From positions 1-64,000 of the forward strand of contig JACOTM010000116.1 of assembly GCA_016178305.1 (NCBI GenBank): 64,000 bases of DNA, read 5' to 3'. The position numbers were made by a program, and so were the translations under genes. This document shows positions 25,951 through 35,008 of this stretch, in pieces (within the stretch, counting starts at the first letter, position 1; each line of letters begins with the position of its first letter). This DNA comes from Flavobacteriia bacterium. Lineage in GTDB: Bacteria; Bacteroidota; Bacteroidia; Flavobacteriales_D; Crocinitomicaceae. The notes below the pieces were generated by a model. That model was not told the DNA's origin. It saw only the letters and a program-made list of their open reading frames with translations, and did not search any database.

Positions 25951-27648
25951 ATGCGCTTATTGTTATTGACTTTCATGTTGTTTTTTGTCTCTATTTCGTA
26001 TGGACAAAAAAAATATGGAATTTCTTTTACTTCCGCTGATTTTAAGCTTATCAAGAAAAATCCCTCCCTTGTTTTTAAAGATAGCATTGAAGCGAAGACA
26101 TATCTACAAAATTTTCAAAAACTAGCAATTAAAGAAGGTTATCTAACAGCTTCTGTTGATTCAATTTTGTATTTACCAAATCAAATGCAAATCTCTTTTC
26201 ATATTGGTCCTCAATTTAAGGATGCTTTTTTGCATTTAAATTCATCTGAAATATTGTTTTTTAGAAAATATATGAGAATAAATGAAAAATTGTTAAGTGG
26301 ATTAAAATTTTCTCCTTCTGAAATATCTAGGTTACTATTTATGATGCAACAAACACTTCAAAATAATGGTTTCCCATTTTCAAAAGTGTATTTAGATTCT
26401 ATTCAAATGAATGCTCAGAATGATTTAGAAGCAAATATTAAAATAGAGAAAAATGAATTTTATAATTGGAGAAAAATACACGTAAAAGGAGATAGCGCGA
26501 TTTCTAAAGTAGCGTTGATGAACATTATTCGAATTAAGGAAGGTGATAAGTTTTCTCAAGAAGATTTAGGATTAATCTCAAAAAGAATTAAGCAGGTCAG
26601 TTACTTGAAAGAAATAAAACAATATGAAATTTTGTTTACAAAAGAAGGAGCTGAACTTTTTATCTATGTTAAGTCAGTTAAATTAAGTTCAATTAATGGA
26701 GCGGTAGGTTTACAACCTAATTCACAGACTAATAAAGTTAATTTGACAGGTGATTTAGCTTTGAAATTACAAAACATATTAAAAAAAGGAGAGTTAATTG
26801 AATTTAATTGGAAAAGTATTCAAATTCAAACACAATCAATGAAAGCACATGTTAATTATCCTTTTATTTTTCAATCACCTTTTGGTATCGATGCTTTATT
26901 TCATTTGTATAAAAGAGATTCCACTTATATTGAGACGAAAGCAAATATTGGTATTCAATATTTTTTAAGAGGAGGGAATTATTTAAAAATATTTTATCAA
27001 AATGACGCTTCAACTACACTGTCTGGGGCAGCTAATAATCCTCAATTTTCTAATCTGAATTCTGTTCAAACAAATAGTTATGGATTGTCAATTTTGAAAA
27101 GACAAGTAGATTATATTCCAAATCCGAGAAAAGGATTGGTCTTAAATGCTGAATTCTCTGTAGGGAATAGAAAGTCTAAATCTAAATTAGATTCTACAAT
27201 TTTGAGGGTAAATACGTTTAGAACTGAAATTAATTTTGAGTTATATTTTCCTTTATATAAAAGACATGTATTGAAAATAGCAAATCAGACAGCGACATAT
27301 TTTGCCCCAGAAATATTTCAGAATGAGGTTTATAGATTTGGTGGTTTAAATAATCAAAGAGGAATGAATGAAGAAGAACTATTTGCTACTACAAAATCTA
27401 CTTTATGTCTTGAATATCGTTATTTATTAGATCAAAATTCGAGACTTTTTGCTTATTTTGACCAAAGTTGGTATGAAAACAATGCTTCCAAATATTACAA
27501 TGATAAACCTTTTGGCTTTGGATTTGGTTTTTCATTTGGAACAAACGTTGGGATATTTTCTATATCTTATGCTCAAGGAAAGCAATTCAATAATCCAATA
27601 TTGATAAAAAATGGAAAAGTACATTTTGGCTATGTCGCTTATTTTTGA
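25951..27648 (+). CDS. Short Omp85 (BamA/TamA-like) outer-membrane protein
   Basis: 565 residues. Signal peptide ending ISYGQ. Residues about 35-240 look like POTRA-type units (for example FYNWRKIHVKGDSAISKVALMNIIRIKEGDKFSQEDL), and about 245-565 form a beta barrel with the family-typical GGLNNQRGMNEEEL loop and a terminal aromatic strand ending VAYF. It is shorter than BamA (about 800-900 residues), nearer to TamA or other Omp85 paralogues, and probably inserts or exports a special set of outer-membrane proteins or lipids. A purine-rich AAGGAG lies 11 bases before the ATG, rare in this phylum. It is transcribed alone. Confidence 0.82.
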   Translation: MRLLLLTFMLFFVSISYGQKKYGISFTSADFKLIKKNPSLVFKDSIEAKTYLQNFQKLAIKEGYLTASVDSILYLPNQMQISFHIGPQFKDAFLHLNSSEILFFRKYMRINEKLLSGLKFSPSEISRLLFMMQQTLQNNGFPFSKVYLDSIQMNAQNDLEANIKIEKNEFYNWRKIHVKGDSAISKVALMNIIRIKEGDKFSQEDLGLISKRIKQVSYLKEIKQYEILFTKEGAELFIYVKSVKLSSINGAVGLQPNSQTNKVNLTGDLALKLQNILKKGELIEFNWKSIQIQTQSMKAHVNYPFIFQSPFGIDALFHLYKRDSTYIETKANIGIQYFLRGGNYLKIFYQNDASTTLSGAANNPQFSNLNSVQTNSYGLSILKRQVDYIPNPRKGLVLNAEFSVGNRKSKSKLDSTILRVNTFRTEINFELYFPLYKRHVLKIANQTATYFAPEIFQNEVYRFGGLNNQRGMNEEELFATTKSTLCLEYRYLLDQNSRLFAYFDQSWYENNASKYYNDKPFGFGFGFSFGTNVGIFSISYAQGKQFNNPILIKNGKVHFGYVAYF

Positions 27649-27758
27649 ATTTGTCTAAATATTTGATGAGTAGATTTTATTGACCGGAAAAGCTTTAAAA
27701 TATGGAAGTTATAATAAATTTAGACAGATTCTAAGCGTTTTTTAAAAGCGAAAATTTA

Positions 27759-28526
27759 TTACATCTCCTTTTTTTGCATTGTTGTTTTTATGTCTTTCAT
27801 AAATTCGGATGCGTAAACGAAGTTAATGATTTCAGGATTTTCTGTTTGAATGATTGATTTTTTATCTCCGTTCCACCAATTTTGACCTTTGTGAATAAAA
27901 ATGATATTATCACCAATTTCAATTACGGAGTTCATGTCGTGAGAAATAACAACTGTTGTAATGTTAAAATCATAAGTGATTTCACGAATCAAATTATCGA
28001 TGACAATGGAAGTCATTGGATCTAATCCTGAATTTGGTTCGTCACAGAATAAATATTTAGGTTTCATTGAGATCGCTCGAGCAATCGCAATTCGTTTTTG
28101 CATTCCACCCGAACATTCTGCGGGTAAAAGATTATTTTTTCCTGTTAAATTAACTCTTTCAAGACAAAAATCTGCACGAAAACGCATTTCTTTCTTTGTC
28201 ATTTTCGTAAACATTGAAAGCGGAAAAGTTATGTTTTGTTCAACTGTCATCGAATCAAATAGAGCTGAACCTTGAAAAAGCATCCCAATTTCTTTTCGAA
28301 TTTCTCTACGAGAGTCGTTTTCCATATCTGAAAAATTTCGTCCATCATACAATACACTACCGTTATCTACTTCGTGTAATCCAACAATACATTTTGCTAA
28401 AACAGATTTACCTTGACCAGATTGTCCGATAATCATATTGACTTTACCTGTTTCAAATACCGTAGAAATGTCTTTTAGTACTTGATGTTTACCAAATGAT
28501 TTATTTACATTAACAACTTCAATCAT
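27759..28526 (-). CDS. mlaF: Phospholipid-transport ABC ATPase MlaF-like
   Basis: 255 residues. Walker A is GQSGQGKS (34-41), the signature is CSGGMQKR, Walker B is FCDEPNSGLDP, and the switch is ISHDMNS. The SGLDP form and the QGSALFDSMTVEQN segment mark the Mla/Mkl class. It should energise lipid movement between the membranes with the permease encoded just upstream, with which it shares one base (TAATG). No MCE-domain (mlaD) gene follows in this window. Confidence 0.93.
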   Translation of the reverse strand: MIEVVNVNKSFGKHQVLKDISTVFETGKVNMIIGQSGQGKSVLAKCIVGLHEVDNGSVLYDGRNFSDMENDSRREIRKEIGMLFQGSALFDSMTVEQNITFPLSMFTKMTKKEMRFRADFCLERVNLTGKNNLLPAECSGGMQKRIAIARAISMKPKYLFCDEPNSGLDPMTSIVIDNLIREITYDFNITTVVISHDMNSVIEIGDNIIFIHKGQNWWNGDKKSIIQTENPEIINFVYASEFMKDIKTTMQKKEM

Positions 28527-29266
28527 TATAATAAAATCATTTGAGTTAAAAAGAAATTACAAATCAAAATGACTACGCTACTTATTACAACTGCTTGAGT
28601 AGATGATTTTCCAACATCTAAAGCCCCACCTTTTGTGTAGTATCCATAAAAAGAGGATACGGAGACAATTACAAAAGCAAACACAATTGATTTTACAACA
28701 GCATAAGCGATATCACTTGTTAAAAAGAAAGATCTTAAACCAAAAATATAGGTTTCTGTATTCGATAAATTTGCTGCAATTAAGGACAACCAACCACCAA
28801 CTAAACTTAATCCAATTGAAAAAATCAACATTACGGGGAAAAACATAACCGCTCCTATAATTTTAGGAAGGACCAAAAAGTTTAATGAATTTACCCCCAT
28901 TATTTCTAAAGCGTCAATTTGTTCAGTTACTCGCATTGTACCTATTTCGGAAGCAATATTTGAACCTATTTTACCCGCTAAAATAAGTGAGATTATCGTA
29001 GGAGAAAACTCTAGAATGGTACTTGAACGAGTTATATAACCAATAGTATAGTCTGGTAACAATGGGTTTGTCATGTTTGCAGCTGTTTGTAAAGCAATAA
29101 CACCTCCCATAAATGTGGATAATAAAGCAACAATAGGAATAGAATTGATTCCAATATTTTGTACTTCTTCAAATAGTCTTTTTCGGAATATTCGATATTT
29201 TTCAGGTCTCGTGAAAACGGATCTGAGCATAATGAAATATTTACCAATGTTTGCTAGTATTGTCAT
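28526..29266 (-). CDS. mlaE: ABC transporter permease MlaE-like
   Basis: 246 residues with five to six membrane helices, of the MlaE/YrbE permease family. Typical blocks are IVALLSTFMGGVIALQTAANM, LILAGKIGSNIASEIGTMRVTEQIDALEIMGVN and FYGYYTKGGALDVGKSSTQAVV. It works with MlaF in retrograde (or anterograde) phospholipid transport that keeps the outer membrane asymmetric. Its stop codon overlaps the mlaF start by one base. It is divergent from the SprT-like gene. Confidence 0.93.
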   Translation of the reverse strand: MTILANIGKYFIMLRSVFTRPEKYRIFRKRLFEEVQNIGINSIPIVALLSTFMGGVIALQTAANMTNPLLPDYTIGYITRSSTILEFSPTIISLILAGKIGSNIASEIGTMRVTEQIDALEIMGVNSLNFLVLPKIIGAVMFFPVMLIFSIGLSLVGGWLSLIAANLSNTETYIFGLRSFFLTSDIAYAVVKSIVFAFVIVSVSSFYGYYTKGGALDVGKSSTQAVVISSVVILICNFFLTQMILL

Positions 29267-29336
29267 AACTGTCTGCTAAGTTAATAGATATTTCTTTTAG
29301 TCGTATCAACTATATTCGAAATTCCATAATTTGTCT

Positions 29337-29344
29337 TATTTTTG
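29337..29344 (+). promoter_or_regulatory. -7 promoter element (TATTTTTG) of the SprT-like gene
   Basis: TAnnTTTG match whose last base lies 4 bases before the GTG start codon. The transcript should therefore be leaderless. A proper -33 TTG is not evident. Confidence 0.5.
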
Positions 29345-29348
29345 AATT

Positions 29349-29981
29349 GTGGAAAAAGCAAAAATTAATTCTAAAGAACAAGTAAAGAAAAGCTTTCAAA
29401 AGTTTTTGCCACAAGGTTTTGAAAATTATGTGGTGGATTTGTTTTTTGCTCATTCCATCCATTTTAAAATAGTACCACCAAGAAAATCGAAATTAGGCGA
29501 TTTTAGAGTAGGGGAAGACCTTCCTAAACCTTTGATTACTGTAAACGGAGATTTAAATCCATATTCCTTTTTAATTACAACATTGCATGAATTTGCGCAC
29601 TTACATACTTATCTTGAATTTGGATTTAAAGTAGCTCCTCATGGAGAAGAATGGAAGATAGCATACAGAAAGTTGTTACTACCTGTAATTAATTCTGGAA
29701 ATTTACCTCAGGATGTGGAAAAGGCACTTGTGAATTCGTTAATTTCGACAAAAGCATCTTCGTGTACGGATATTAATTTAAGTCGTGTTTTGCAAAATTA
29801 CGATATTAAAAAGGAAGGTCTGGAAACATTGGAGCAAATACCAAAAAATACTATTTTTGTACTGAATGGAAGAAAATTTGTAAAAGGAGATTTTAGAAGG
29901 AAAAAATTTTTATGTCAAGATCTTGTTTCTAAAAAAATGTTTTTAGTAAATGCTTTAGCTCAAGTAATTCCAATAAAATAG
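29349..29981 (+). CDS. SprT-like zinc metalloprotease-fold protein
   Basis: 210 residues. The zinc motif HEFAH (80-84) and a third ligand, probably His98 in APHGEEWK, match the SprT-like family, whose eukaryotic relative SPRTN cleaves DNA-protein crosslinks. The C-terminal third has no Cys-rich zinc ribbon, only basic residues (FVKGDFRRKKF). The start codon is GTG; no in-frame ATG is near. It is 5 bases upstream of the sugar nucleotidyltransferase gene, so the two are probably co-transcribed without an evident functional link. Confidence 0.85.
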   Translation: MEKAKINSKEQVKKSFQKFLPQGFENYVVDLFFAHSIHFKIVPPRKSKLGDFRVGEDLPKPLITVNGDLNPYSFLITTLHEFAHLHTYLEFGFKVAPHGEEWKIAYRKLLLPVINSGNLPQDVEKALVNSLISTKASSCTDINLSRVLQNYDIKKEGLETLEQIPKNTIFVLNGRKFVKGDFRRKKFLCQDLVSKKMFLVNALAQVIPIK

Positions 29982-29986
29982 AAAAA

Positions 29987-31075
29987 ATGGAAAACAATTA
30001 TTGTATCATAATGGCAGGAGGAGTTGGTAGTCGCTTTTGGCCAATGTCAACACCTCAATGCCCAAAACAATTTTTAGATGTTTTAGGGATAGGGAAAACT
30101 TTAATTCAAATGACATTTGAACGTCTGTTAAATGTTGCGCCTAAAGAAAATATTTATGTGGTTACAAACGCGAAATATTTTGATTTGGTTAAACAGCAGT
30201 TACCTCAGTTAACAGATGAACAAATTTTGACTGAGCCCTTAAGGAAAAATACAGCTCCTTGTATTGCTTATGCATCAGCTAAAATTTATTCTAAAAACAA
30301 AAAGGCAACCTTAGTTGTTGCGCCTTCGGATCATTTAATTTTAAAAGAGGATAATTTTACCCAGACATTAAAAATAGCGATGGATGTTGCTAATAATGAA
30401 GATCGCTTAGTGACTTTAGGAATAAAACCAACAAGGCCTGATACTGGTTATGGCTATATTGAGTTTTCTGAAGAAGGAGAAATTTTGCCAGGACAAGTTA
30501 ATGCGGTGAAACATTTTAGAGAAAAACCGAGTCGTGAAATGGCTGAATTGTTTTTGAAAAGCGGTAATTATTATTGGAACTCAGGAATATTTATTTGGAG
30601 AGCCACTAGTATTTTAGGAGCTTTAGAGAAGTTTAAACCGGATTTACATCAATTATTTGCAGGTGATTTGTCATTTTACAATACTTCTGAGGAACAAGCT
30701 AAAATTAATCAATGTTTTGAAGATTGTGAAGATATTTCAATTGATTTTGCAGTAATGGAAAATGCTAAAAATACAGATGTTGTTTTAGCTAATTTTGATT
30801 GGTCTGATTTAGGGACTTGGGGAAGTTTATTTACCCATTTAGATAAAGATTATAATGGAAATGCTGTTATAGGTGAAAATGTTCACATCATTAATTCAAC
30901 GAATTGTATAGTTAATTTACCGAATAATAAACTAGCTTTAATTGAAGGTTTAAACGACTATATTATTGTTGAATCCGACAATATGTTAATGATTTTGAAT
31001 AAAAATGATGAGCAAAATTTAAAGAAATACATGCTTCCAATGGAAGAGAAAAGCTCTAGTTTTTTTAAAGATTGA
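29987..31075 (+). CDS. Mannose-1-phosphate guanylyltransferase
   Basis: 362 residues. The nucleotidyltransferase loop AGGVGSRFWPMS (10-21) is followed by PKQF (27-30). Further markers are VVAPSDHLI, GYIEF, FREKPS, YYWNSGIFIW and FDWSDLGTWGSL. It forms GDP-mannose from GTP and mannose-1-phosphate for surface polysaccharide. It lacks the C-terminal phosphomannose-isomerase domain of the longer bifunctional ManC/AlgA type. A terminator follows 15 bases on. Confidence 0.95.
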   Translation: MENNYCIIMAGGVGSRFWPMSTPQCPKQFLDVLGIGKTLIQMTFERLLNVAPKENIYVVTNAKYFDLVKQQLPQLTDEQILTEPLRKNTAPCIAYASAKIYSKNKKATLVVAPSDHLILKEDNFTQTLKIAMDVANNEDRLVTLGIKPTRPDTGYGYIEFSEEGEILPGQVNAVKHFREKPSREMAELFLKSGNYYWNSGIFIWRATSILGALEKFKPDLHQLFAGDLSFYNTSEEQAKINQCFEDCEDISIDFAVMENAKNTDVVLANFDWSDLGTWGSLFTHLDKDYNGNAVIGENVHIINSTNCIVNLPNNKLALIEGLNDYIIVESDNMLMILNKNDEQNLKKYMLPMEEKSSSFFKD

Positions 31076-31089
31076 TATTTTAATATTGT

Positions 31090-31127
31090 AAAAGAGGTTG
31101 ATTCAGTATGTAGATTCAACCTCTTTT
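31090..31127. terminator. Bidirectional terminator between the guanylyltransferase and plug-protein genes
   Basis: AAAAGAGGTTGA (31090-31101) pairs with TCAACCTCTTTT (31116-31127) around a 14-base loop. A T-run follows on the plus strand, and the A-run gives one on the minus strand. The two genes converge here. Confidence 0.85.
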
Positions 31128-31135
31128 TTTGTGTG

Positions 31136-31873
31136 TTAATCCTCAATTTTACTTTGTTGAATTCTATATTCTCTGAGTAAATCAAAATAGCTTTTCGTCT
31201 CAACTACAACAACTCCTCCTAAAGTGTCGCCATATTTTGCGGGAATACCACCAGTATAAACGGTCATGTTATTTATTGAACAACTCGGCGTACTTTGGAT
31301 TCCATTTAATTTGACACCATCTAAATAATAAATCATTTCTCCTTTCCTAGATCCTCGAAAAATGAGCTCTCCATCTTCTGTCTTTTTAACTTCAGAACTC
31401 ATAATCGCTATCATTGCGGCCATGTCAAATTTGATAGGTAATTTTTTTATGTCAGCAGCGGAAAGATTATAAGTAGGTGTAGCATTTAGCTGTAAGATTA
31501 ATTCTTTGTAATCTTTATCTCCTCCAATTACGACTGTCCCAAGTTCAGTAGTTGAAGTTTGGAAAATAATAATTCCTAAATTCCCAAATCCATCCATAGG
31601 AACATATACTGAATTTGATTTGATGGTATCTGTATTATTGGAAATATAAACAAAATATTCTCCAGCAGGAACAGCGCTGATTCTAAATTTACCATCAATG
31701 TCTGTAATTGCCTCATATTTTTTACCATCATCATCAATCCAAACAAAATTTCCAGGTATTCCAGTTTTATCTGCTGGATCAACGATAGTGCCGATTACTT
31801 CTCCTAATGCTTGGCCTTGTGAGAAAATTTGACTTGTAATAAAAAGCCCTAAAATTGTCATAAATGTTTTCAT
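31136..31873 (-). CDS. Stand-alone carboxypeptidase-regulatory + TonB-receptor plug domain protein
   Basis: 245 residues from ATG 31873 (an earlier in-frame ATG adds a tail that hides the signal peptide MKTFMTILGLFITSQIFSQG). About 22-100 is a carboxypeptidase-regulatory-like sandwich (GEVIGTIVDPADKTGIPGNFVW ... GKFRISAVPAGEYFVYIS). About 120-235 resembles the plug of TonB-dependent receptors (LSAADIKKLP, DGELIFRGSRKGEMIYYLDGVKL, TVYTGGIPAKYGDTLGGVVVVETK). The chain stops 20 residues later, where a receptor would enter its 22-strand barrel. The downstream terminator shows this is the real end, not a frameshift remnant. Function unknown. Confidence 0.82.
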   Translation of the reverse strand: MKTFMTILGLFITSQIFSQGQALGEVIGTIVDPADKTGIPGNFVWIDDDGKKYEAITDIDGKFRISAVPAGEYFVYISNNTDTIKSNSVYVPMDGFGNLGIIIFQTSTTELGTVVIGGDKDYKELILQLNATPTYNLSAADIKKLPIKFDMAAMIAIMSSEVKKTEDGELIFRGSRKGEMIYYLDGVKLNGIQSTPSCSINNMTVYTGGIPAKYGDTLGGVVVVETKSYFDLLREYRIQQSKIED

Positions 31874-31917
31874 ACTTTCTTTTATTAAGTTTATAGTATG
31901 ATACATATTAATAATAT

Positions 31918-31962
31918 ATTCCATAAAAAAAAGCCGAAATTAATCAGCTTTTTTATGGAATA
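31918..31962 (-). terminator. Terminator hairpin behind fabD
   Basis: ATTCCATAAAAAAAAGC and GCTTTTTTATGGAAT form a long AT-rich stem with a 2-base bulge, 43 bases beyond the fabD stop on the same strand. The minus-strand T-run lies inside the 3' arm, so strength is uncertain. Confidence 0.6.
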
Positions 31963-32004
31963 TGAATATAACGTAGAATCTCAGATTATTAATCTTAGTT
32001 CAAT

Positions 32005-32901
32005 TTAGATTTCATTTTTTATTAATTCAGCACTTGAGCAAGGAATAGAGCGATCTACTTTTTTAAATAAACCTTGCAATACTTTTCCTGGACCAACTTC
32101 AATTACTTCTGAGGCACCATCAGTAAGCATTTGATTCATAATTTGTGTCCATTTCACCGGAGCAGTCAATTGAGCTACTAGGTTTTGTTTAATTTCTTCT
32201 GGATCTATGATTGCTGTTGCAGTTACATTTTGGTAAATAGGACATTTGGGTGTGTTGAAGTTTGTTTTTTCAATTGCTGCGGCTAATTCTTCTCTTGCGG
32301 GTTCCATTAAAGGAGAATGAAAAGCGCCACCAACTTGTAAAATCATAGCTCTTTTAGCACCTGCTTCAGTTAATTTTGAACAAGCCATTTCTACAGCAGC
32401 TGTGGTACCTGATATTACCAATTGACCTGGGCAATTATAATTTGCTGCAACAACGATACCGTCAATTTCACTGCAAATATTTTCAACAATTGTATCTTCT
32501 AAACCTAAGATTGCTGCCATTGTTGATGGTTCAATTTCACAAGCGGTTTGCATTGCTAAAGCTCTTTTTGAAACTAAAGTCAGAGCGTCTTCAAATTTTA
32601 ATGTTCCATTTGCAACTAATGCTGAAAATTCACCTAAAGAATGTCCTGCAACCATATCTGGTTTAAATTCGTCACCTAAACATGCTGCTAAAATAGTTGA
32701 GTGTAAGAATATTGCTGGTTGCGTAACTTTTGTTTGTTTGAGTTCTTCTTCTGTCCCCTCAAACATTATTTTGGTAATGTTAAATCCTAAAATTTCATTT
32801 GCTTTTGAGAATAAACTTTTTGCCAAATCAGAATTATCATATAAATCTTTTCCCATTCCTGAGAATTGAGCTCCTTGTCCAGGAAATACGTATGCTTTCA
32901 T
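32005..32901 (-). CDS. fabD: Malonyl-CoA:ACP transacylase
   Basis: 298 residues. The N-terminal VFPGQGAQFSGMG, active-site Ser88 in GHSLGE, QPAIFLHS and the catalytic His in GGAFHSPLM are all present. It moves malonyl from CoA to acyl carrier protein to start fatty-acid elongation. The gene stands alone between terminators, apart from other fab genes. Confidence 0.95.
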   Translation of the reverse strand: MKAYVFPGQGAQFSGMGKDLYDNSDLAKSLFSKANEILGFNITKIMFEGTEEELKQTKVTQPAIFLHSTILAACLGDEFKPDMVAGHSLGEFSALVANGTLKFEDALTLVSKRALAMQTACEIEPSTMAAILGLEDTIVENICSEIDGIVVAANYNCPGQLVISGTTAAVEMACSKLTEAGAKRAMILQVGGAFHSPLMEPAREELAAAIEKTNFNTPKCPIYQNVTATAIIDPEEIKQNLVAQLTAPVKWTQIMNQMLTDGASEVIEVGPGKVLQGLFKKVDRSIPCSSAELIKNEI

Positions 32902-32982
32902 CTTTCTATTATTTTGTGGATAAATTTAAGATAAATTTTCAAGAAAATAGGTCATTTGAAGATGTTTGAATTGCTTTTGTAC

Positions 32983-33015
32983 AAAAAAGAGGCTATCCTT
33001 TTGGAATAGCCTCTC
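32983..33015 (-). terminator. Terminator behind the T9SS type A protein gene
   Basis: GAGGCTAT-CC / GGAATAGCCTC stem (one bulge, 4-base loop), followed on the minus strand by six T residues. It is 22 bases past the stop codon. Confidence 0.85.
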
Positions 33016-33036
33016 ACTAAGAAAATTAATTCTTAA

Positions 33037-34893
33037 TTATTTTTTAACAACAAATTTCTGAGTTGTTTTTGAACCGTTAGAAACGATGTTTACCATGTAA
33101 ATACCGTTATTTAATGATTCTGTATTCATTTCAATAGTTTGTGTACCTGAAGCTAAATTAGAAACAGTGTTTGTATATACTACTTTTCCAGTTACGTCTG
33201 TTACTGTAATTTCTACATTTGAAGTATTTTTCAAGTTGAAAGAAACATTTGCAGTATTAACAGCAGGGTTTGGATATATAGAAACATTATTGATAAATGT
33301 ATTTTCATTTAAACCACCTGTATAATCTTCTGACATACGAATCATAATTGCATTTGGAGAAGCTAAACCAATTGAAGTTAAATCAGCTTTTAAACCAGCA
33401 ACAGTTCCATCAGGAGATGCTTGAGCCATTGCTAAACGTAATGTGTTTGCTCCAGCCTCTGTTCTGTGGAAAATAACTCTGTGTAAACCAACTTCTAATG
33501 GAATTGGTCCTGAATCAGAATTTAAATTTAACCAAGCTCCAAAACTTGTTGAAGTAATGTCAACACCAGTAGTCGCTAATACTTCATTCCAATTTGTTCC
33601 ATCAAATTTATCAATAGAAGCCCAAACATAATCAGTTACAAATCCTGATGATTGTGAAGTAGGAATATATGTTTTTACAGAACCAACTGTGTATGGATCG
33701 TAAACATTCATATAATTATACCATCCAATGATTTCATTACCAGTACCTGAAAAAGAAGTTAATGTAGATGTCATTACACCATTATCTCTCGCGTAATCAA
33801 CACCACCAATTGTGATATTTCTGAAAGATGTTGTATCATTCGCTGTATATGAATCAGTTGTTCCTAAATCTGTAGAAACCATTACATTATATGTTCCTGC
33901 AGTTGTAGGGTTAAAAGGAGTTGTGATGTCAAAAGTATCTACTAATCCCATGTCAAAGTTTGCACCATAAACCATACCAGCAGCACTTGTTTGATTGTAA
34001 GATGCCGCAGCACAAGTAGCTTTAGTTCTAAAGTTTGCTTGAGTCGCAGAACCATTGTTTTGAGCAATTGATCTGAACGTTTGTCCAGGGAAACTTGTTT
34101 GTGATGTAGGAATCATGTAGTAATCAGCACCTTGATCAGTAGCAGGGTCAGTATGCATTATTGAAGAAATCATCAAACCATCATTTGCCCAAGCTTCAGA
34201 AATTTTAATGTCGTCAACACCCCAGAACCAATCCCATGCACCTACGTAATGTAATCTTACTGCAACTGTAGCTGAACCAGCTAAGTTTGCTGAAGTAACA
34301 TTAATTACATCATGTTCAGGATCCATTGAATTAACATTCACGGCTACTTCTGCATTTACTTGAAAAGGAGTCCATGTAGTTCCACCATCATTTGATACTT
34401 CTACATAGAATTGCTCTTGATAATGTCTGTAAATGTTATCAAATTCTAAGTATAAAGCTGTACCAGGCGTAGTTGCAGACAAATCGATGTTACCTGTGTA
34501 TGTAAAATAACAATCTTGTGTTTTTCCTGATCCTGCTTCATCTGAATTGATAAATGCAAAATTTCCACCAGAAGTTGAATTCATTGCTGTTGGAAATCCA
34601 TATCCAGCTTGAGATTGAGTAACTAAAGAAGCTGGTACTGCGTTTAAAATCTCCCAAGTCCCAAGAGGACCAGCATAATTTGAACCTTGAGTGGCATTCC
34701 AATCTGAAGTTGTTGTAAAATCATTAGACCATAACAAATCACCTTGCGCTTTTTCTACAGGTGTGTGATTTGCTTTTTTAGCAACAGTGTAGGTATTACG
34801 TGATAAAGGTGCTGTAACAGTGTTTTCTGCTCTTTGAGCATTAAGTGTTAAACCACTTAATAGTACACTTGTCAATAAGTAAACTTTTTTCAT
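33037..34893 (-). CDS. Secreted protein with T9SS type A sorting domain
   Basis: 618 residues. Signal peptide MKKVYLLTSVLLSGLTLNAQ; a jelly-roll/MAM-like N-terminal domain (about 50-235, DLLWSNDFTTTSDWNATQG ... VRLHYVGAWDWFWGVDDIKI); a middle part of beta-sandwich character; and a C-terminal Por_Secre_tail (about 540-618, VSIYPNPAVNTANVSF ... GIYMVNIVSNG ... KFVVKK). The tail sends it through T9SS to the outside or to an A-LPS anchor. No catalytic residues are seen; it could bind polymers or be a surface-layer protein. Confidence 0.9.
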   Translation of the reverse strand: MKKVYLLTSVLLSGLTLNAQRAENTVTAPLSRNTYTVAKKANHTPVEKAQGDLLWSNDFTTTSDWNATQGSNYAGPLGTWEILNAVPASLVTQSQAGYGFPTAMNSTSGGNFAFINSDEAGSGKTQDCYFTYTGNIDLSATTPGTALYLEFDNIYRHYQEQFYVEVSNDGGTTWTPFQVNAEVAVNVNSMDPEHDVINVTSANLAGSATVAVRLHYVGAWDWFWGVDDIKISEAWANDGLMISSIMHTDPATDQGADYYMIPTSQTSFPGQTFRSIAQNNGSATQANFRTKATCAAASYNQTSAAGMVYGANFDMGLVDTFDITTPFNPTTAGTYNVMVSTDLGTTDSYTANDTTSFRNITIGGVDYARDNGVMTSTLTSFSGTGNEIIGWYNYMNVYDPYTVGSVKTYIPTSQSSGFVTDYVWASIDKFDGTNWNEVLATTGVDITSTSFGAWLNLNSDSGPIPLEVGLHRVIFHRTEAGANTLRLAMAQASPDGTVAGLKADLTSIGLASPNAIMIRMSEDYTGGLNENTFINNVSIYPNPAVNTANVSFNLKNTSNVEITVTDVTGKVVYTNTVSNLASGTQTIEMNTESLNNGIYMVNIVSNGSKTTQKFVVKK

Positions 34894-35008
34894 AGTAATT
34901 AATATATTTTTGATAAAATTAATAATATTTTAACACAAACAAATTGAATGTGTTTTTTTTTATAACGTTTGTTGATAAAAAAAGGTTGGTTAAATGTATT
35001 CTATTTAA

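Noticed and set aside
34925-34965. Terminator-like AACACA/TGTGTT stem with a T-run on the plus strand
   Set aside because: No plus-strand gene ends there; both neighbours are on the minus strand, so it is probably chance in AT-rich DNA.
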